DNA from: Actinomortierella ambigua
Taxonomy: Eukaryota; Mortierellomycota; Mortierellomycetes; Mortierellales; Mortierellaceae
DNA: 55,199 nt
Assembly (NCBI GenBank): GCA_016098155.1
Contig: JAAAJB010000192.1
Coordinates: forward strand, 1 to 55,199
Direction of reading: 5' to 3'
How positions within the stretch are numbered: position 1 is the first letter of the stretch; the number at the start of each line of letters is the position of its first letter. The notes beneath the pieces were generated by a model. That model saw only the letters and a program-made list of their open reading frames with translations, had not been told where the DNA came from and made no database searches. Made by a program: the position numbers and the translations under genes. Of this stretch, positions 21,552 to 32,947 are shown one piece after another.

Positions 21552-23772
21552 CCCCTCTTCCTCTCGAGAACTTACAGTGGATGATTGTTAAAATCTCCAA
21601 TCTTGGTTGGCATCTGCTCGGAAATTTCTGATCGAAGGAGCTCCGCCATCTCCTCCTCTTCCTCTTTGGTCGCAAAGGGTCGTCGCAACAGCGATAGTGT
21701 GTGCTCCCACCAATCATACCCCGCCGACCCTGCAGGCTGGACCCGCAGCTTCCTGGTCACACTTCCCCACTGGCGGGTATATCGCCTTGTCACATCCATC
21801 AAGAATCCATCTACAATTTCAAAAGGAAAAAAAATCAGTAGCCTCCATAGAAAAAAGAGCTCCTCAGAATGCCATCGTCGTGGTGTCAATACATACCATC
21901 GTCGTACGCCACCACATAACTCAGAACGTTAGATATGCACTGTGGTGATGGGTGGAGCTTGGATGGACTGTTAACGACGCCTCGGACAGGGTCTATGCAT
22001 ATCCACCTTCTTGCAAGATCAGAATACACCTCTGTCCAAAACACCGGTGGGTCTACAATACACAAAGAGCAATAGGAGCTTCAGCAACAAGATGCACGCT
22101 CATCCCCGTTATCATGCCAACCATTAGTGCCCCTCCCTTCCCTTCTCCCTTCTAAGCTCTACCCAGGGGCGGGGAGGGGGCTTGACAGCTGCGCGAACGC
22201 CTACCTGCTTGCTTGTGATTTGTAGGGACGTTAGCAGAAGGACGCTTGACCTTGCGATGAGGTGTGGGGATCACGACTCGCGATCCACGGGTGGTATCAG
22301 TCTCATCCAGCAAAGGCTCCTTCTTCTTGCGCTTTTTCTTATTGGCAGCAATGTTGCTGGAGGAGCCCTCATTGGCAAAACCTTCCTTCGTCTTTGAGAT
22401 CTTGAAGGAGCATGGTTGGAGCGATTCCACGAGACGCGCCTTTAATCCGAGCGCGCGGCAAATTGCCGTGAAGAGCTGTGAACACACGTCGGAGGATCCG
22501 TACCGGTTCAAGAGTCGTCTTTGTAGGTCCTTTCGCCTCTTGATAATGTCATACTCGTGAACATCTGGAACGACGGCCTTTTTTTGGGCAAAAAGGATAA
22601 AGAGAATGATGTTGCGGACAAAATAAATAAACGTTAGCAAACAAACGACAATGGACAGAGATGGCCATCTTCACACGTATAGGCGAGTCATGATCATCAA
22701 AAGTGAAGCTTTTTACATCGAGGCCAACCACTTCTGGATCCAAAAACTCCTTGTTCTGAATTTCCGGGCCAGTGACAACAAACGAATCTTTCCACCATAA
22801 AGCGAGCACTTGAAGCGCGCTCACCTCCCTGGCTGTGTTGGCGAATGATCCTTGCATCGAGGCAACAATGTGTTCCGGAACGATCGATAAAGCTGTCGCC
22901 CTTAGCTTTTCGCTGTTGATCCAACGGTTGCGAATCTGGCCATTGCCGATTAAACAAAGGATATGGGTCTGGTGGATCAAGACTCGGATCATACGTTCTT
23001 CCTTTGTTATACCTCGGTTTTTCGATCTAGAGCATTGTCAACGAGGAGATATTTGGTTAAGAGAGTCCAGAAGTGACAAATGACGACTCTCTCTCTCTCT
23101 CTCTCTCTCCACTAGGCCATACTTTTTTGTCTCCTGTAGAGGCTTATCAAAGACAATCTCGACGGCATTGTACATCCATGGGCCGGATATGCCGTCCTCG
23201 TCCTGCTCGTCGTCGTCGCCATCGTCTACGCTAGCTGCTTGAACTAGAATGGTGTATGTAAGAGATTGCGTTATGAGTTGACCAAGTTCAGATCAATAGG
23301 CCTCCACAAATGACTATTGAGCAGGGACACCATTTTGGGGCTTTTCATTACCAGGGACCGAGACTTCCTCCCAATCCTCTTCGTCTTCGTCATCCTCATC
23401 CTCATCGTTGTCGTCGTTGTAGTCGACTGCGCTGACCATAGACTGATCTGTGGTATCCTCCAGCTCAGTTGCAATAGTGGTGACCTTCTTGGCTCTCTTG
23501 AAGCTGCGGTCGTCCTCGACAAAGTCGTCGTCGTCGGACATATCATCATCGCCACCATGGGGGGCATCGTCGTCTCGTTTGACGTCGATCAAATCAAAAT
23601 TGGTGGCGCTGGTGTCCGCCGTGCCATGTAAATCGCTCTGTGGGCCATTCGAACGTGCCGATGAACGTGTCGTGCGTCGACCGCTAGCAATGCGGCTGCT
23701 TGAGACTGTTGTTGACTTGCCCTTGCCCTTGCTGCCGCTGCTGGTGCCATTTCCTGTCTGTCGTCTTCCCAT
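20110..23772 (-). CDS. RAD4: DNA damage recognition protein Rad4/XPC
   Basis: Nine exons give 909 aa: 23772-23352, 23243-23123, 23026-22677, 22564-22205, 22052-21897, 21810-21576, 21457-20949, 20805-20750, 20631-20110. Phases agree at all eight junctions; the donor at 22676 (GTGTGA) is the least certain. A basic then acidic N-terminus precedes the family core: NRGITKEERM, IHQTHILCLIGNG, LFTAICRALGLKARLVESLQP and FWTEVYSDLARRWICIDPV (transglutaminase-like fold), then DVTRRYTRQWGSVTRKLR, and the beta-hairpin domains with YALERHLKKFEVLHPKKP, GHIRGEAIYPRSCVKHVRS, KPPWVVDGIVPRNQYGRLDIF and IAKIARQLGVDYAEAVTGFDF. With Rad23 and Cdc31-type partners, Rad4 binds helix-distorting lesions and starts global nucleotide excision repair in the nucleus. 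Insertions between the hairpin domains are Ser- and Asp-rich. CT/GA microsatellites sit in several introns. Confidence 0.94.
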
Positions 23773-24122
23773 TGCCAATGCATGGAGAGAGAAACTTTAA
23801 TGTTTCATGTCATTTGACGAAACACCATTTCTTTCTAAAGGTCCATAAACGCGGTCACAAATCCTCTGCAGACGAGTTTATTGCAAGGTTGTCTACCAGC
23901 CGATATTCACAGCGATGGGCAAACAGTGAGAAGGGCCAAGCAAATTGGGAACGCCCTCATCCAGTTTGAGCTTGATATATCGGATCCTGGGGTTCATAAA
24001 GTTTCCTGTGGAAACAATCAACTAAGTTGTCCATTTAGATCCCTCTCCCCATCCCTCACACCTTTATTAGCCAGGCGAGACCCTTAGGATACCTGGCATT
24101 CGGCGTCAATGAGATTTACACG
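23773..24122. other. 5' flank of RAD4, no gene seen
   Basis: 350 bases upstream of the RAD4 start. Short mixed open frames only; no conserved protein segment or clear TATA box was found. Confidence 0.4.
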
Positions 24123-24580
24123 TCAAAGATATACCCGCGGTGTCAACAATTCAGCGGCCAGATCACCTTTTGCCACCGAATGTTTAATCGAGGCGTCTCC
24201 TGCCAGCTCATCAACGCTGTGCGCTATCGCGCAACCTTCAGGGTCATCAAGCACGACATCCCTGTCTGAGGAGCCGTCTGCGGGGAAGAAGAGAGCGAAG
24301 TATTTTACTGAAGAGCCTTGACACACTTTAATGCTTCATACGGAACATATCGTCGCGATTTGTAAGAGCCGACTGGGCGCCAAAGGACGGGAATAGTGCG
24401 GTAGATGAGTAGATCACTATCGCAGGAAACGACTGCACCTTCTGGCTGGCACTCTGCGGCGATTCGGACGTCCACCTCCGTCTCACACAGGACAACATTG
24501 TATTCCTTTTCCGCCATGAAACGAACGAGTGAGCGGCGTTGCTCCAGAGGCCAGCGGAATGCTATCGCTGATCAAAATTG
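24123..24580 (-). pseudogene. XPG/FEN1-like nuclease fragment (PIN-like domain), probably a relic
   Basis: After an acceptor-like TTTTGATCAG, the minus strand at about 24567-24305 encodes a coherent block with an XPG-I/PIN-type signature: RWPLEQRRSLVRFM, YNVVLCETEVDVRIA and GAVVSCDSDLLIYRTI. The Glu and Asp residues sit where metal-binding acidic residues occur in the family. The frame stops at 24305, just as it enters VPYEALKCVKAL. A second open stretch (24326-24123: DRDVVLDDPEGCAIA, HSVDELAGDASI) could be a downstream exon in another frame. An N-terminal MGIK-type start and the first half of the domain are not seen; traces of further coding sequence at 24800-24600 contain stops. No parent copy is in this window. 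It could be a live but poorly modelled gene; a decayed family member is more likely. Confidence 0.42.
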
Positions 24581-25597
24581 TAGGTGCCCATAATTCTGGT
24601 CAGGTGTGACCAGTGTTACGGTGATAGATGGCGTTGTTAACATACATTGTATGGACACCAGGTCGGGCGTTGTGGCATTACATTTCCTGAAGCACCGGTA
24701 GGCATGAGCCGAATGCACAGAAATTGAATCGCCAAAGGACATCACGCTAGCTAAGGATGCGCAGTAAGTGCTTGCAGTAAGCTTCGAGGGCCTTTTCATC
24801 CTTTAATGTCCATTTCTTCATTTACGTTTCCTCTCCTCCTATGTTTTGAATTAGGGTTGAAATATCATGCCTCTTAAACACCATGTCATCGAGAGCTGTG
24901 CAGCAATTCACTAAAGCAAATGATGAAGAAGTGCTTTCGAAGGCTGTGCTTCATGCAACAATAGCTGGATTTGAACAACACCCTCTTGGCCGTTCATGCC
25001 CTCATGACATATAACTATACTTCCATCTATTTCCGATATGTCGCATATAAAGCATTCAACTTAGTAACCCGATTCATATCTTTTGTCTGTCGCTCATGTT
25101 TCTTAAAGGGGAAGAGAGTGCGGTTGAGTCGTGGGGGGGGTGACTTTAGTGAGTTCTTGGTCGGTCTATTCGGCTTTGGTACTGCGTGTCCTAGGGGAAG
25201 AGCCAGGGGTATTTCTTGGGGTAGCAGAGGAGTATGTAGTGCTCCAGATCCCTCCTCTGGGGCATGAAAAGTAAGTAGCAAAGTGGATTGTAGTCAGTGG
25301 AGGAGACGGAATTTGGCGTGAGGGAACGGTTGTTGGAGGTATCGCCGCTAAAAACTGCGACCTTGTTTGGGAAAGGGAGTCTTCCAGATTTTAACTCACT
25401 CGGTTGTCCAGTTAACATGGTTCTTCGCGAAAGGCAAGTGGACGAACTAGTGGAGTTGCTTGGTGGTGCCGTCGAACCTGAAGGGGAGGTGTAAGGACTG
25501 TAGGCGGTTGCGGAGCGTGAGGGCATACAAGTATATTAGGCTTGGTTTCAAAGATGACAAGTCCAATCCTCTAGCTTTCCAGTGTTGGAATGCTAAG
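24581..25597. other. Mostly unassigned stretch between two relics
   Basis: Contains stop-interrupted coding-like traces on the minus strand near 24650-24800 (AYRCFRKCNATTPD in one frame), which may belong to the nuclease relic, and decayed downstream sequence of the kinase-Sel1 relic near 25200-25600. Nothing else can be supported. Confidence 0.35.
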
Positions 25598-26730
25598 TTA
25601 GGTACCAGAAGAGCATGAGACAGTGGTATGTTGGTAAACAAGGGTGAATCGAAGGCGTCTTTGTGCATCAGTATATCCGGCGTTCGCAGACTGGCGGTAC
25701 CACAGGACGGCCATGGCGTAATCCTGAGGAACCCTACCACCACCACCACGGCCAAGCTCATACAGAGCTCCGACGCTATATCGGGCAGAGGCAAGCCCTT
25801 GCTCTGCTGCTTTGCGAAACCACGAGAGAGGCCTCGCCACAGTCTTGTTCGATTCCGAAACCGAGCAAATACACTGAGCCTGAACATGCCCTTGGACGGC
25901 GGCGTGACGGAACAGGCTGAATGCAATGTCATCGCTCTGGCGAACCTCGTTCCCGCTTTTGCACTTCACCGCGAGTTTAAACAGCGCGTCGGAATCGCCA
26001 TTCTTGGCTTGGTGGCAAAAGAATAGAAAGGCCACCCGACTCTGAACGGGGATGGGGGTTGCCGCTGCTGCACCATCGCTCGGTAACGAAGGGTTGTCGA
26101 CCTTGGGCAGAAGGGGGAAAGGAATGGGGGGCTTGGGAACCTGGGGCGGCGGTGCTCCCCATGTGGTTGTTCTGGACCTCCATTTCGTGACCTCCACTTG
26201 AAATCTTGGTTGTATCACCGCCGTCCATGACCACCATATTGATCACCTCTGGTCGCTTCGATAGATCGCGCTTCCAACATCGTTGGACAGGCTGGCGGTG
26301 CGCCAGAGGCGTCTCGAGTGGTAGAGTCTCGCGTTGGCCGTTCAGCACCATCGAGGCGACTTTCTCGTTGTCGGATTGTTCCTGGAACGGGGCGGTGCAG
26401 TTGGCCGCCATCTCTCACATGACCATTCCGAGCGCATAGATATCGGACCCGGTCGAGTACTGGGGTCGCTTGCCTGGCAACTCGGGCGCCATCCAGCGTA
26501 CCATGCCTTTGAATGCAAAGTCACTACCTCCACTACCACTACCACTACTACCAGACTTCGAAGAGGCTGTGACTTTGACCTTCGGCACCTCAAAGCCGCA
26601 AAGCTTGGCCTCCATATTCTCGTTGAGAGGCACGCTGGAGCTCTTGGTCTCTGTGGAGCACGTCTTCTTTGAAGAGATAGTTTGAAAGTAGCGTCTTTGA
26701 GGCCCTCATTCAGTCTCGTGACCAAGCTCT
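25598..26730 (-). pseudogene. Protein kinase (TKL-like) plus Sel1-repeat gene, disabled
   Basis: Minus-strand pieces in order: TRLNEGLKD (kinase alpha-E region); VLHRD (catalytic loop, near 26662) in one frame; then PLNENMEAKLCGFEV, FKGMVRWMAPEL and YSTGSDIYALGMVM (C-lobe, APE motif) in another; an in-frame TGA at 26417-26415 where a Trp would be expected before EMAANCTAPF; CWKRDLSKRPE (end of kinase); then Sel1 repeats (SGNEVRQSDDIAFSLFRHAA, WFRKAAEQGLASARYSVGAL, YAMAVLWYRQSANAGYTDAQ) in a third frame. That makes a frameshift after HRD, a nonsense codon and a frameshift before the Sel1 part. Kinase-Sel1 fusions are a known expanded family in Mucoromycota. Sequencing errors or unseen introns could explain one lesion, hardly all three. 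The N-lobe was not found intact. Confidence 0.7.
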
Positions 26731-29602
26731 ACAATTTGGGAAGGAGGGTGAGTTCAGCCGGACAGCAACCAAGCGGTCAATCAGAGTAAAGTGAAGAATG
26801 AGTGTGTCCAAACAGAGTTTGTGGTGAGATCAGGCGTGGCATTGTGCACAATAGTGTGAACACTCTTTGCTAGCTGTTGAGCGTCGTTCCACCATTCGTT
26901 TGTGTCTCAACGAATAAAAAAAAAATAAAAAGAAGGTTTGATGTCTCGACAGGGCTTGTTGCACCTGATAGACGCCTGTGGACTCTGGCATTTCTTCAGG
27001 CGAGTAAAGTTGTACCTATGTGCAGCGAGGATTACAACGAACGAGTGACATAGTCTAGTCAAACACTCTGTGAAGCACCCACCGCCGTCCTGACTGAGGC
27101 AAAAAAAAAAAAAAAAATAGCCTTTCAATCTTGCTTGAGGGATGTACCTTTATTCTACTCATGCGATAACCTCGATTTGCTCTCCCCTTCCCTCCTCCCC
27201 CAATTAACTTTTTTCCTGGAGTCTATTGCCCCAAAAGTAGGCCCCAGCGGTGAGATTGGTGAAAGAGGATGATCAAAAGGGTACACACCAGAGTAGCGTG
27301 GGTTACAGAGAGCAGAAAGTCTCGAGCGGCACTGAACGACTGACTGACGTGTCAACATCCCTGAGTACCGTGGTGGTTTCGCCCGAGGGCTCTCAAGTTT
27401 TAAGCATGATTGTTCAAAGGAAGAAAAATGGGTGGGGGAGAGGGCGAGTTGTGGAGAGAGATATAGACCGAGAGAGATAGAGAGCGATTGAGTGAGGATA
27501 GAGGTAAAGGTAAAGTGACAAGAAAACGTGGAGGAGGAGTCGGAACTTCGGGCAGTTTGCGCCATGGCTGCTTGCTTTTACCATGCTACCTGCTGCTGCT
27601 GGCTTCATGTACACATGCAGTCAATAACATATTGTCTGCATGAAAAGGCGGTGTTTCTACTACTACTTTCTCTCTCACTGGCATTGTACAGTACGTGGTG
27701 ATACATGATTGTTGCCAGATGTTTGTCGCACGGTCTAAATCTTGTCTTCCGAAAGGCCCAACAAGCAAGAATTTAGTTTCTGCATGTATGAGGCATGGGC
27801 CTATGTACTTCCTTTGTCCAACAACAATGTTGAACAGGCCGACTTGAGCAAATGTAAACATTGGTCGAAGAGAGAGAGTGTGAGAGGGGGAGATAGAGAG
27901 AGAGAGAAAGAGGGGAGGGAGAGAAAGATGAGAGAAAGCGCGTGCAAATGAAGACCTGGCAAAGTACTCGAGTGCTAATCGTCTTGCTAATCGAAAACAC
28001 GCCATAAAACAAACATTCACTCTCGCAATGTGCTCCACACGTCGCTGCGCCGGCTGTGGGTGAAAAAAAAGGGCGTGATAGCACACGTTTTTGAATACTG
28101 GATAGTCAGAGCTGTGTGTCTCCTGCAAGTTGGATGATTTTAGTGCCATGGCATGTTTCTCGTCTACACTGCCTTTCATTCTGTTCGGGAAAAACAGGTA
28201 AACCTCAGAGGGTGATAAAGACCTGTTCCGTGAAGAGAAGGCAAGAACTCATCACCGCAAACCGACTCGAGCAGCGGTAGTACACGCCAAGCGGATACAA
28301 TATTTGACAGGAAAGACGAAGTGACAGAGCACCTGTTAAGATGTGAGGGGTGGAAATGAATAGCGCTCACCCACATTCTTCCGCACAGGAGATGCGAGCT
28401 CCTCCACCAGGGAAAAAAGGGGCCAGGCTCTTACTAGCGATGGCGCCGATGGTGCTCTTCGGTTGGGGAAAACAATGAAAGTCTAGGGAAGGCGATTGGG
28501 CGCGGATAGCATTCTTGAGATGCCAGGTGGACAATATTCACCCAAGCCCAGCAAAACAGGCCTGCAGCAATCCGTTCGGCTGAGGGGAGGGCGAGTCAGA
28601 GAATCAATCCAATGAGAGCCAGCCCATGTTCAGGAAGGTAGACTAGAAGCTCAAACAGAGGAGGCATGTTCTCTTTGGAAGTAAGTGCAGTGCTTGGTTC
28701 ACCAAGTCCGCAATCATCATCCTCTGATTCATTTCCCTTTCCCCCTCCCTCTCTCTCTCTCTCTTTGCCCTCTCGCTCATCCTTTTTCTTCTTCCTCCTC
28801 AATCCTTCTTTTTTTCGACTATCCATCCCTGTCGACCATCCACTTTCCATCATCTAAACCAACCCGCGGCAACACCCCGCCAGTCAGCCAGCCATCCATC
28901 CTTGCCTCCCTCCTCATCCTCTCATTCTCTACCTCTATCACTCTTGCATTCCTTCTCCTCTCCTCCTTTTTTCCCTTACCTCCTCTGACTTTCTCTCTCT
29001 CCCACTCCCTCCCCTTTCCCTCGTCTCGTCTCGTCTCGTCTCTCTCTCTTCCCGTCCATCTGCTGCTCTAGTCTGATCGATTATGAACTGTTAACGACGC
29101 AAGCCAGCAACCACACGCTTCACTCCCACTCGCTCTTTCTCCCAGGCCACCCCTATCCTGCACATTCTCACTCCTGCACTCACTCACTCACTCCATCAGT
29201 CCATATCACCCCTCTCCATTGTCCCCAACGGCCGTTGTTGGCCTTGACAGTTATCCACCAATCAATCCGCTGAAGCATAAAAGGCCATTTTCCTGCCATC
29301 ATTTCCTTTCTTCCTTCCCTCTCTTTTCGTCTACTATCTCTCTGTCTTTCTGTCTCTCTGTCTCTTTCTTCCCGCCACTGGCTGTTAGCTTTGCTCCTTC
29401 CTTCACTCACTCATTCACTCATTCACCTCATCCATCAACACCCATTGTACATTCCTGCGCCCCCTCGTTCGAACCCCCCATATACCCCTTTTCCAAACCC
29501 AGCACGGATAAGATCCTCACGTACCCTGTAGGATCGCATTTATCGATTTCATAGCTGGCTCTCTTTTATCGTATATATCTTATTGCCCCACAAAAGAAAA
29601 TC
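26731..29602. other. 2.9-kb gene-poor stretch; pyrimidine-rich 5' flank of receptor A
   Basis: No gene can be supported. A minus-strand stretch at about 27020-26945 (VQLYSPEEMPESTGVYQV in one frame) may be a decayed upstream exon of the kinase relic. GA-rich patches occur at 27436-27490 and 27868-27930. From about 28735 to 29470 the + strand is dominated by C and T, with CTCGT units at 29020-29042, (CACT)n near 29175 and 29400, and few purine runs; this is the leader/promoter of receptor A. No convincing TATA box; TATATATC lies about 30 bases before the ATG. Confidence 0.45.
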
Positions 29603-32600
29603 ATGGCCAAGGTAGCTGCTTCAGCTCCCGCTCTCCAGATCGCAAAAAGGGTCTGGATCCTGGTCGCCCTTGTCTGCTTGACCGCAGGCTTTGTTGCCGG
29701 CCAAGCCCAGCCCCCCAGTGCAAAGCCCACAGCACCCACAAACCCCTCCAACAAAGTACCGTCAGCGACTCCGACCACCGTCTTCATCATCCCATCCTCA
29801 CCACCACCTATGCCCTCTACTCCACCACCAGCACCATCAGGCTTGCCCGACTTTACCAAAATGTTCCCCATGGGTACAACACGGTGTCCGGCACCGCTGG
29901 TGCCCAACAGACTCAACATCACCTCGAAAACGTGCCTCTCTGGCTGCTGTCTCAAGTGCCCCATTGTGGAAAACTTTTACGCTCCTAATGAGATGAATCA
30001 TATCGTGGTCGCTTCGTACTACGTTCGCAATGTGTCGCTAGCCTTTACGGCGTTTTTGGCGCTCTCCTATTTGATCCTGCCAGGCAAGCGCGCACAACCG
30101 CACATCTCGGTTCTTTTCCTGACACTGTCGCTCATGCTGTGGTACATTTCCATGGATGTGATGGATGGCACATCCAACGCCTGCATCAACGAGCTCGAGC
30201 AGTCGACAGGTCGCAACTCTGTGACCTGCGGGTTCCAGGGCGCGGCCATCACGTACCTGACTCATACAAGTGCGCTCTGGTGTTCGTTGCTCATCTACAA
30301 GCTACACTTGGTAAGAAATAGGGGGAAAGCTGGGTAGGAGCCAAGGCGAAAGGGCGGGGGGAGGAGGAGGAAAAAGGGTAGTGCGAGTTTCTTGTTTCTG
30401 TTGTGTTCTGTACTCCTCGGGGAAGCGCGCTGTATTGTCTGTCCCCCTCTCCCCCTCCCTCCCTCTCTTACCATATTGGACCCTAATTCCCATTTTATGC
30501 TTTGTCAGGAACCAACCAAACCCTTTTTTGTAAACACCCTTCTCTCGCTCTCTCTGTTTGTGTGGTGTCTGACCCAGACTGACGCAGCTGCTCATGTAGT
30601 TCCTTTGTTGCGCGTTTTGACTATTTTGTTCTCTCCACTGATGACTGACTTGCACGCGTGCGATGATTTTTTTTAGCTTGCCGTCTGGCGATCTGACTGG
30701 ATCGACCGCCACTACCGCTGGTGCGTAGTCTTTTGCTGGATTCTCCCAGTTGGCTTTGCCATCCCTATCATTGCGATGCGCCTGCAGGAGTACCCTGGCA
30801 TCGGCTTCAGTTGTCTGGTCAAGGTCGAGGAACTCAACACGTACATCTTCTATCCGGTCGCTGTGTACATGTACCCTGCGTTCATGTGCCACATCATTAC
30901 GGTGGTCAAAATGGTTCAGGTAAGCAGTGAATTTAGCCACAAACCTATTGAGGGCCGCGGGAGAGTGCAAATGGCGGGAAAGAGAACTGACCAGTCAAAC
31001 CAGCAACAGAAAAAAAGGGGGGAAGAGGATAGCTTGTGTGCTTTGCTAACCCACATACCAACTTTACATATGTCCCCCCTTCTCTACCCCTACTCGCCTG
31101 TATGTTGACGCACAACACACTCGTACAAAAACCACCCCCCCCCCTTCGAATCTCTATGGCATCTTGGTGTAACAATAATAGCTCGCAGTCATGTCTTCCA
31201 AGGTCGATACGGGCATGTCCCAGCTTTCCGCCAATGCTCAGATGAAGATTACCACCACCATGCAGGCCAAGCGCCTCCTCCGCGGACAGTGGCGCCCAGC
31301 ATTTATGCTCGGTGCTGTCCTGACCTCACTTACGGTCTTTTGGGTAAGGTCCACTCTCTTTTTTTTCCCCTCCCTATTTCTTCCCTGTCTTCCCATTTGT
31401 TTAAATTCAACCTCCGGCAACAAAAAAGAAAAGTCACAAATGCAGGATGTGGTCATTCTATGCATGCAACTCCCGATTCTGTTCCCAACCCTCCAACCCT
31501 CCAACCCTCCAACCCTCCAACCCTCCAACCCTCCTTTCTTGAGCTTTATGACTCTATTACTTTTCTATGCTAACCTGCTGCCTATCACCCCAACCTCCTC
31601 ACTCCGAATGAGTAGATGTTCTACTTTATCGACGCTCACAAGTTGGTGGACATGGGTCCGACCACCGTGTGGCTTCAGCAATGGATTGCTTGTGTCCTGA
31701 CAAGTAACAAGCTGGGTCTTGCTGCTGACGACATCCAACGCTCGTGCGCGACCCAGATCACGACACATTTGCCCTCTATCACCTGGTTTACCGCCGCGGA
31801 GATGCTTCTTGCCCTCCTCGGTGTCGTCGTCGGTTTAGTTTTTATGTCCAAGGCAGATTTTTGGTCCGAGTGGCATTTCTTGCTGTACAACCTTTTGACG
31901 CGCGGCAAGAGTGGCAGCAGCTCACAAGGACGTCGCTCACCAGGAGCCGGAGGAGGCATGAGTGGTGGTCGTGGTGGAGGAGGAGTCATTGGTGGTGGCA
32001 TGGGTGGAATAGGCTCTTCCCCAACACCTGTTTATGACTCACACCTCCACGAGTTTGAGATGAACCACCGAGCCAACAGCGCAGCTCGGTCCACACCACA
32101 CAAGGGTGCTGAATTCGGGCGGGCCCCGAACGGCACTCAGTGGTACGACATGGATGATCTCCTTGACAAGGAGTACGATGACCGTGGCACCAACAAGAGC
32201 ACTGTCATGTTGAACCGATACCCAAGCGATGGCTCGCGCAAAACACTCCATACTGGCGACATCCTCTACTCTCCTCCAGTGGCATACGACTCCAAGGACG
32301 ACGGTGTCAACGGAGGAATCAGAGGCACTGGGGGAGGAGGAGGATGGACTCCGAGTCCACACTTGTTGACCTCGCCCACAAAGGCCTATTTGACCCCTGT
32401 TCGTGAGAGTGGCGACCGCTACATGGACGAGCCTGTTGTCCCAGCTCCTGTACCACGAATCTCTCGTCAGACGCCCACCCGAGACTTCAATACTCCACCC
32501 CACTCGCCCACATCCAACCAACCAGTTCCTCGGCAATTCGGTCCTGCCTACACTAGCGAGCAGGACGCAGACGTGGTCTTTGGCGTGGCAACCCGCGGTT

Positions 32601-32947
32601 CGGCCGCGATAGCATCGTCCTACCAGCACTATCAACAAGGCTCTCCACCACTACAAGGATTCCCTACATCACCCCCCACGCTCCAACAGAGTCCAACCCC
32701 CACGCCCAAAGCTCGCATCATCAAGACGCGCACTTCGGGCGAGACTGCTGATGGCCGGGCGATGGTTGGTGGTGGCGGCGGCTTAGGTGTATCTCCACGT
32801 GTCATGACCAATACCAATATCTCTGCAGGAGGCCCTGGCTCTCCTAGCCAACAACGTGCCAAAAGCCCACCACCGTATGTACCGATGAAGAGCCCTGCAC
32901 GGACACAGTACGGATCAGGACCGATTCACCTATCCACTCCTCACTGA
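29603..32947 (+). CDS. Seven-TM receptor A, Frizzled/Smoothened-like (first of a tandem trio)
   Basis: Four exons give 814 aa: 29603-30310, 30677-30919, 31182-31343, 31616-32947, all phase 0. A signal peptide (VWILVALVCLTAGFVAG) and a Pro/Thr stalk lead to the cysteine signature Cys95, 111, 115, 116, 119 (CPAPLVPN, SKTCLSGCCLKCP). Seven hydrophobic segments follow: NVSLAFTAFLALSYLILPG, ISVLFLTLSLMLWYISM, FQGAAITYLTHTSALWCSLL, WCVVFCWILPVGFAIPII, YIFYPVAVYMYPAFMCHII, FMLGAVLTSLTVFW and LLALLGVVVGLVFMSK. Cys194/209 and Cys in GFSCLVK are likely loop disulphides. The tail of about 360 residues is Gly/Ser/Pro-rich. Layout and the C-x-PCP-like motif recall the Fsl (Frizzled/Smoothened-like) receptors of amoebae and some fungi; ligand and G-protein use are unknown. 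It is the most diverged of the three paralogues and has the most introns. Confidence 0.83.
31484..31534 (+). repeat. CCAACCCT minisatellite in intron 3 of receptor A
   Basis: Six tandem copies of an 8-base unit (CCAACCCT) inside the intron. The unit resembles but does not match the common fungal telomere repeat (CCCTAA). Confidence 0.85.

Noticed and set aside
23772..26730. Idea that RAD4, the nuclease fragment and the kinase fragment form a DNA-repair cluster
   Set aside because: The two neighbours are decayed members of probably multicopy families; adjacency alone gives no functional link.
29466..29490. GTTCGAA sequence resembling a tRNA B box
   Set aside because: The flanking bases are C-rich on both sides and cannot form a T-arm; no cloverleaf fits.
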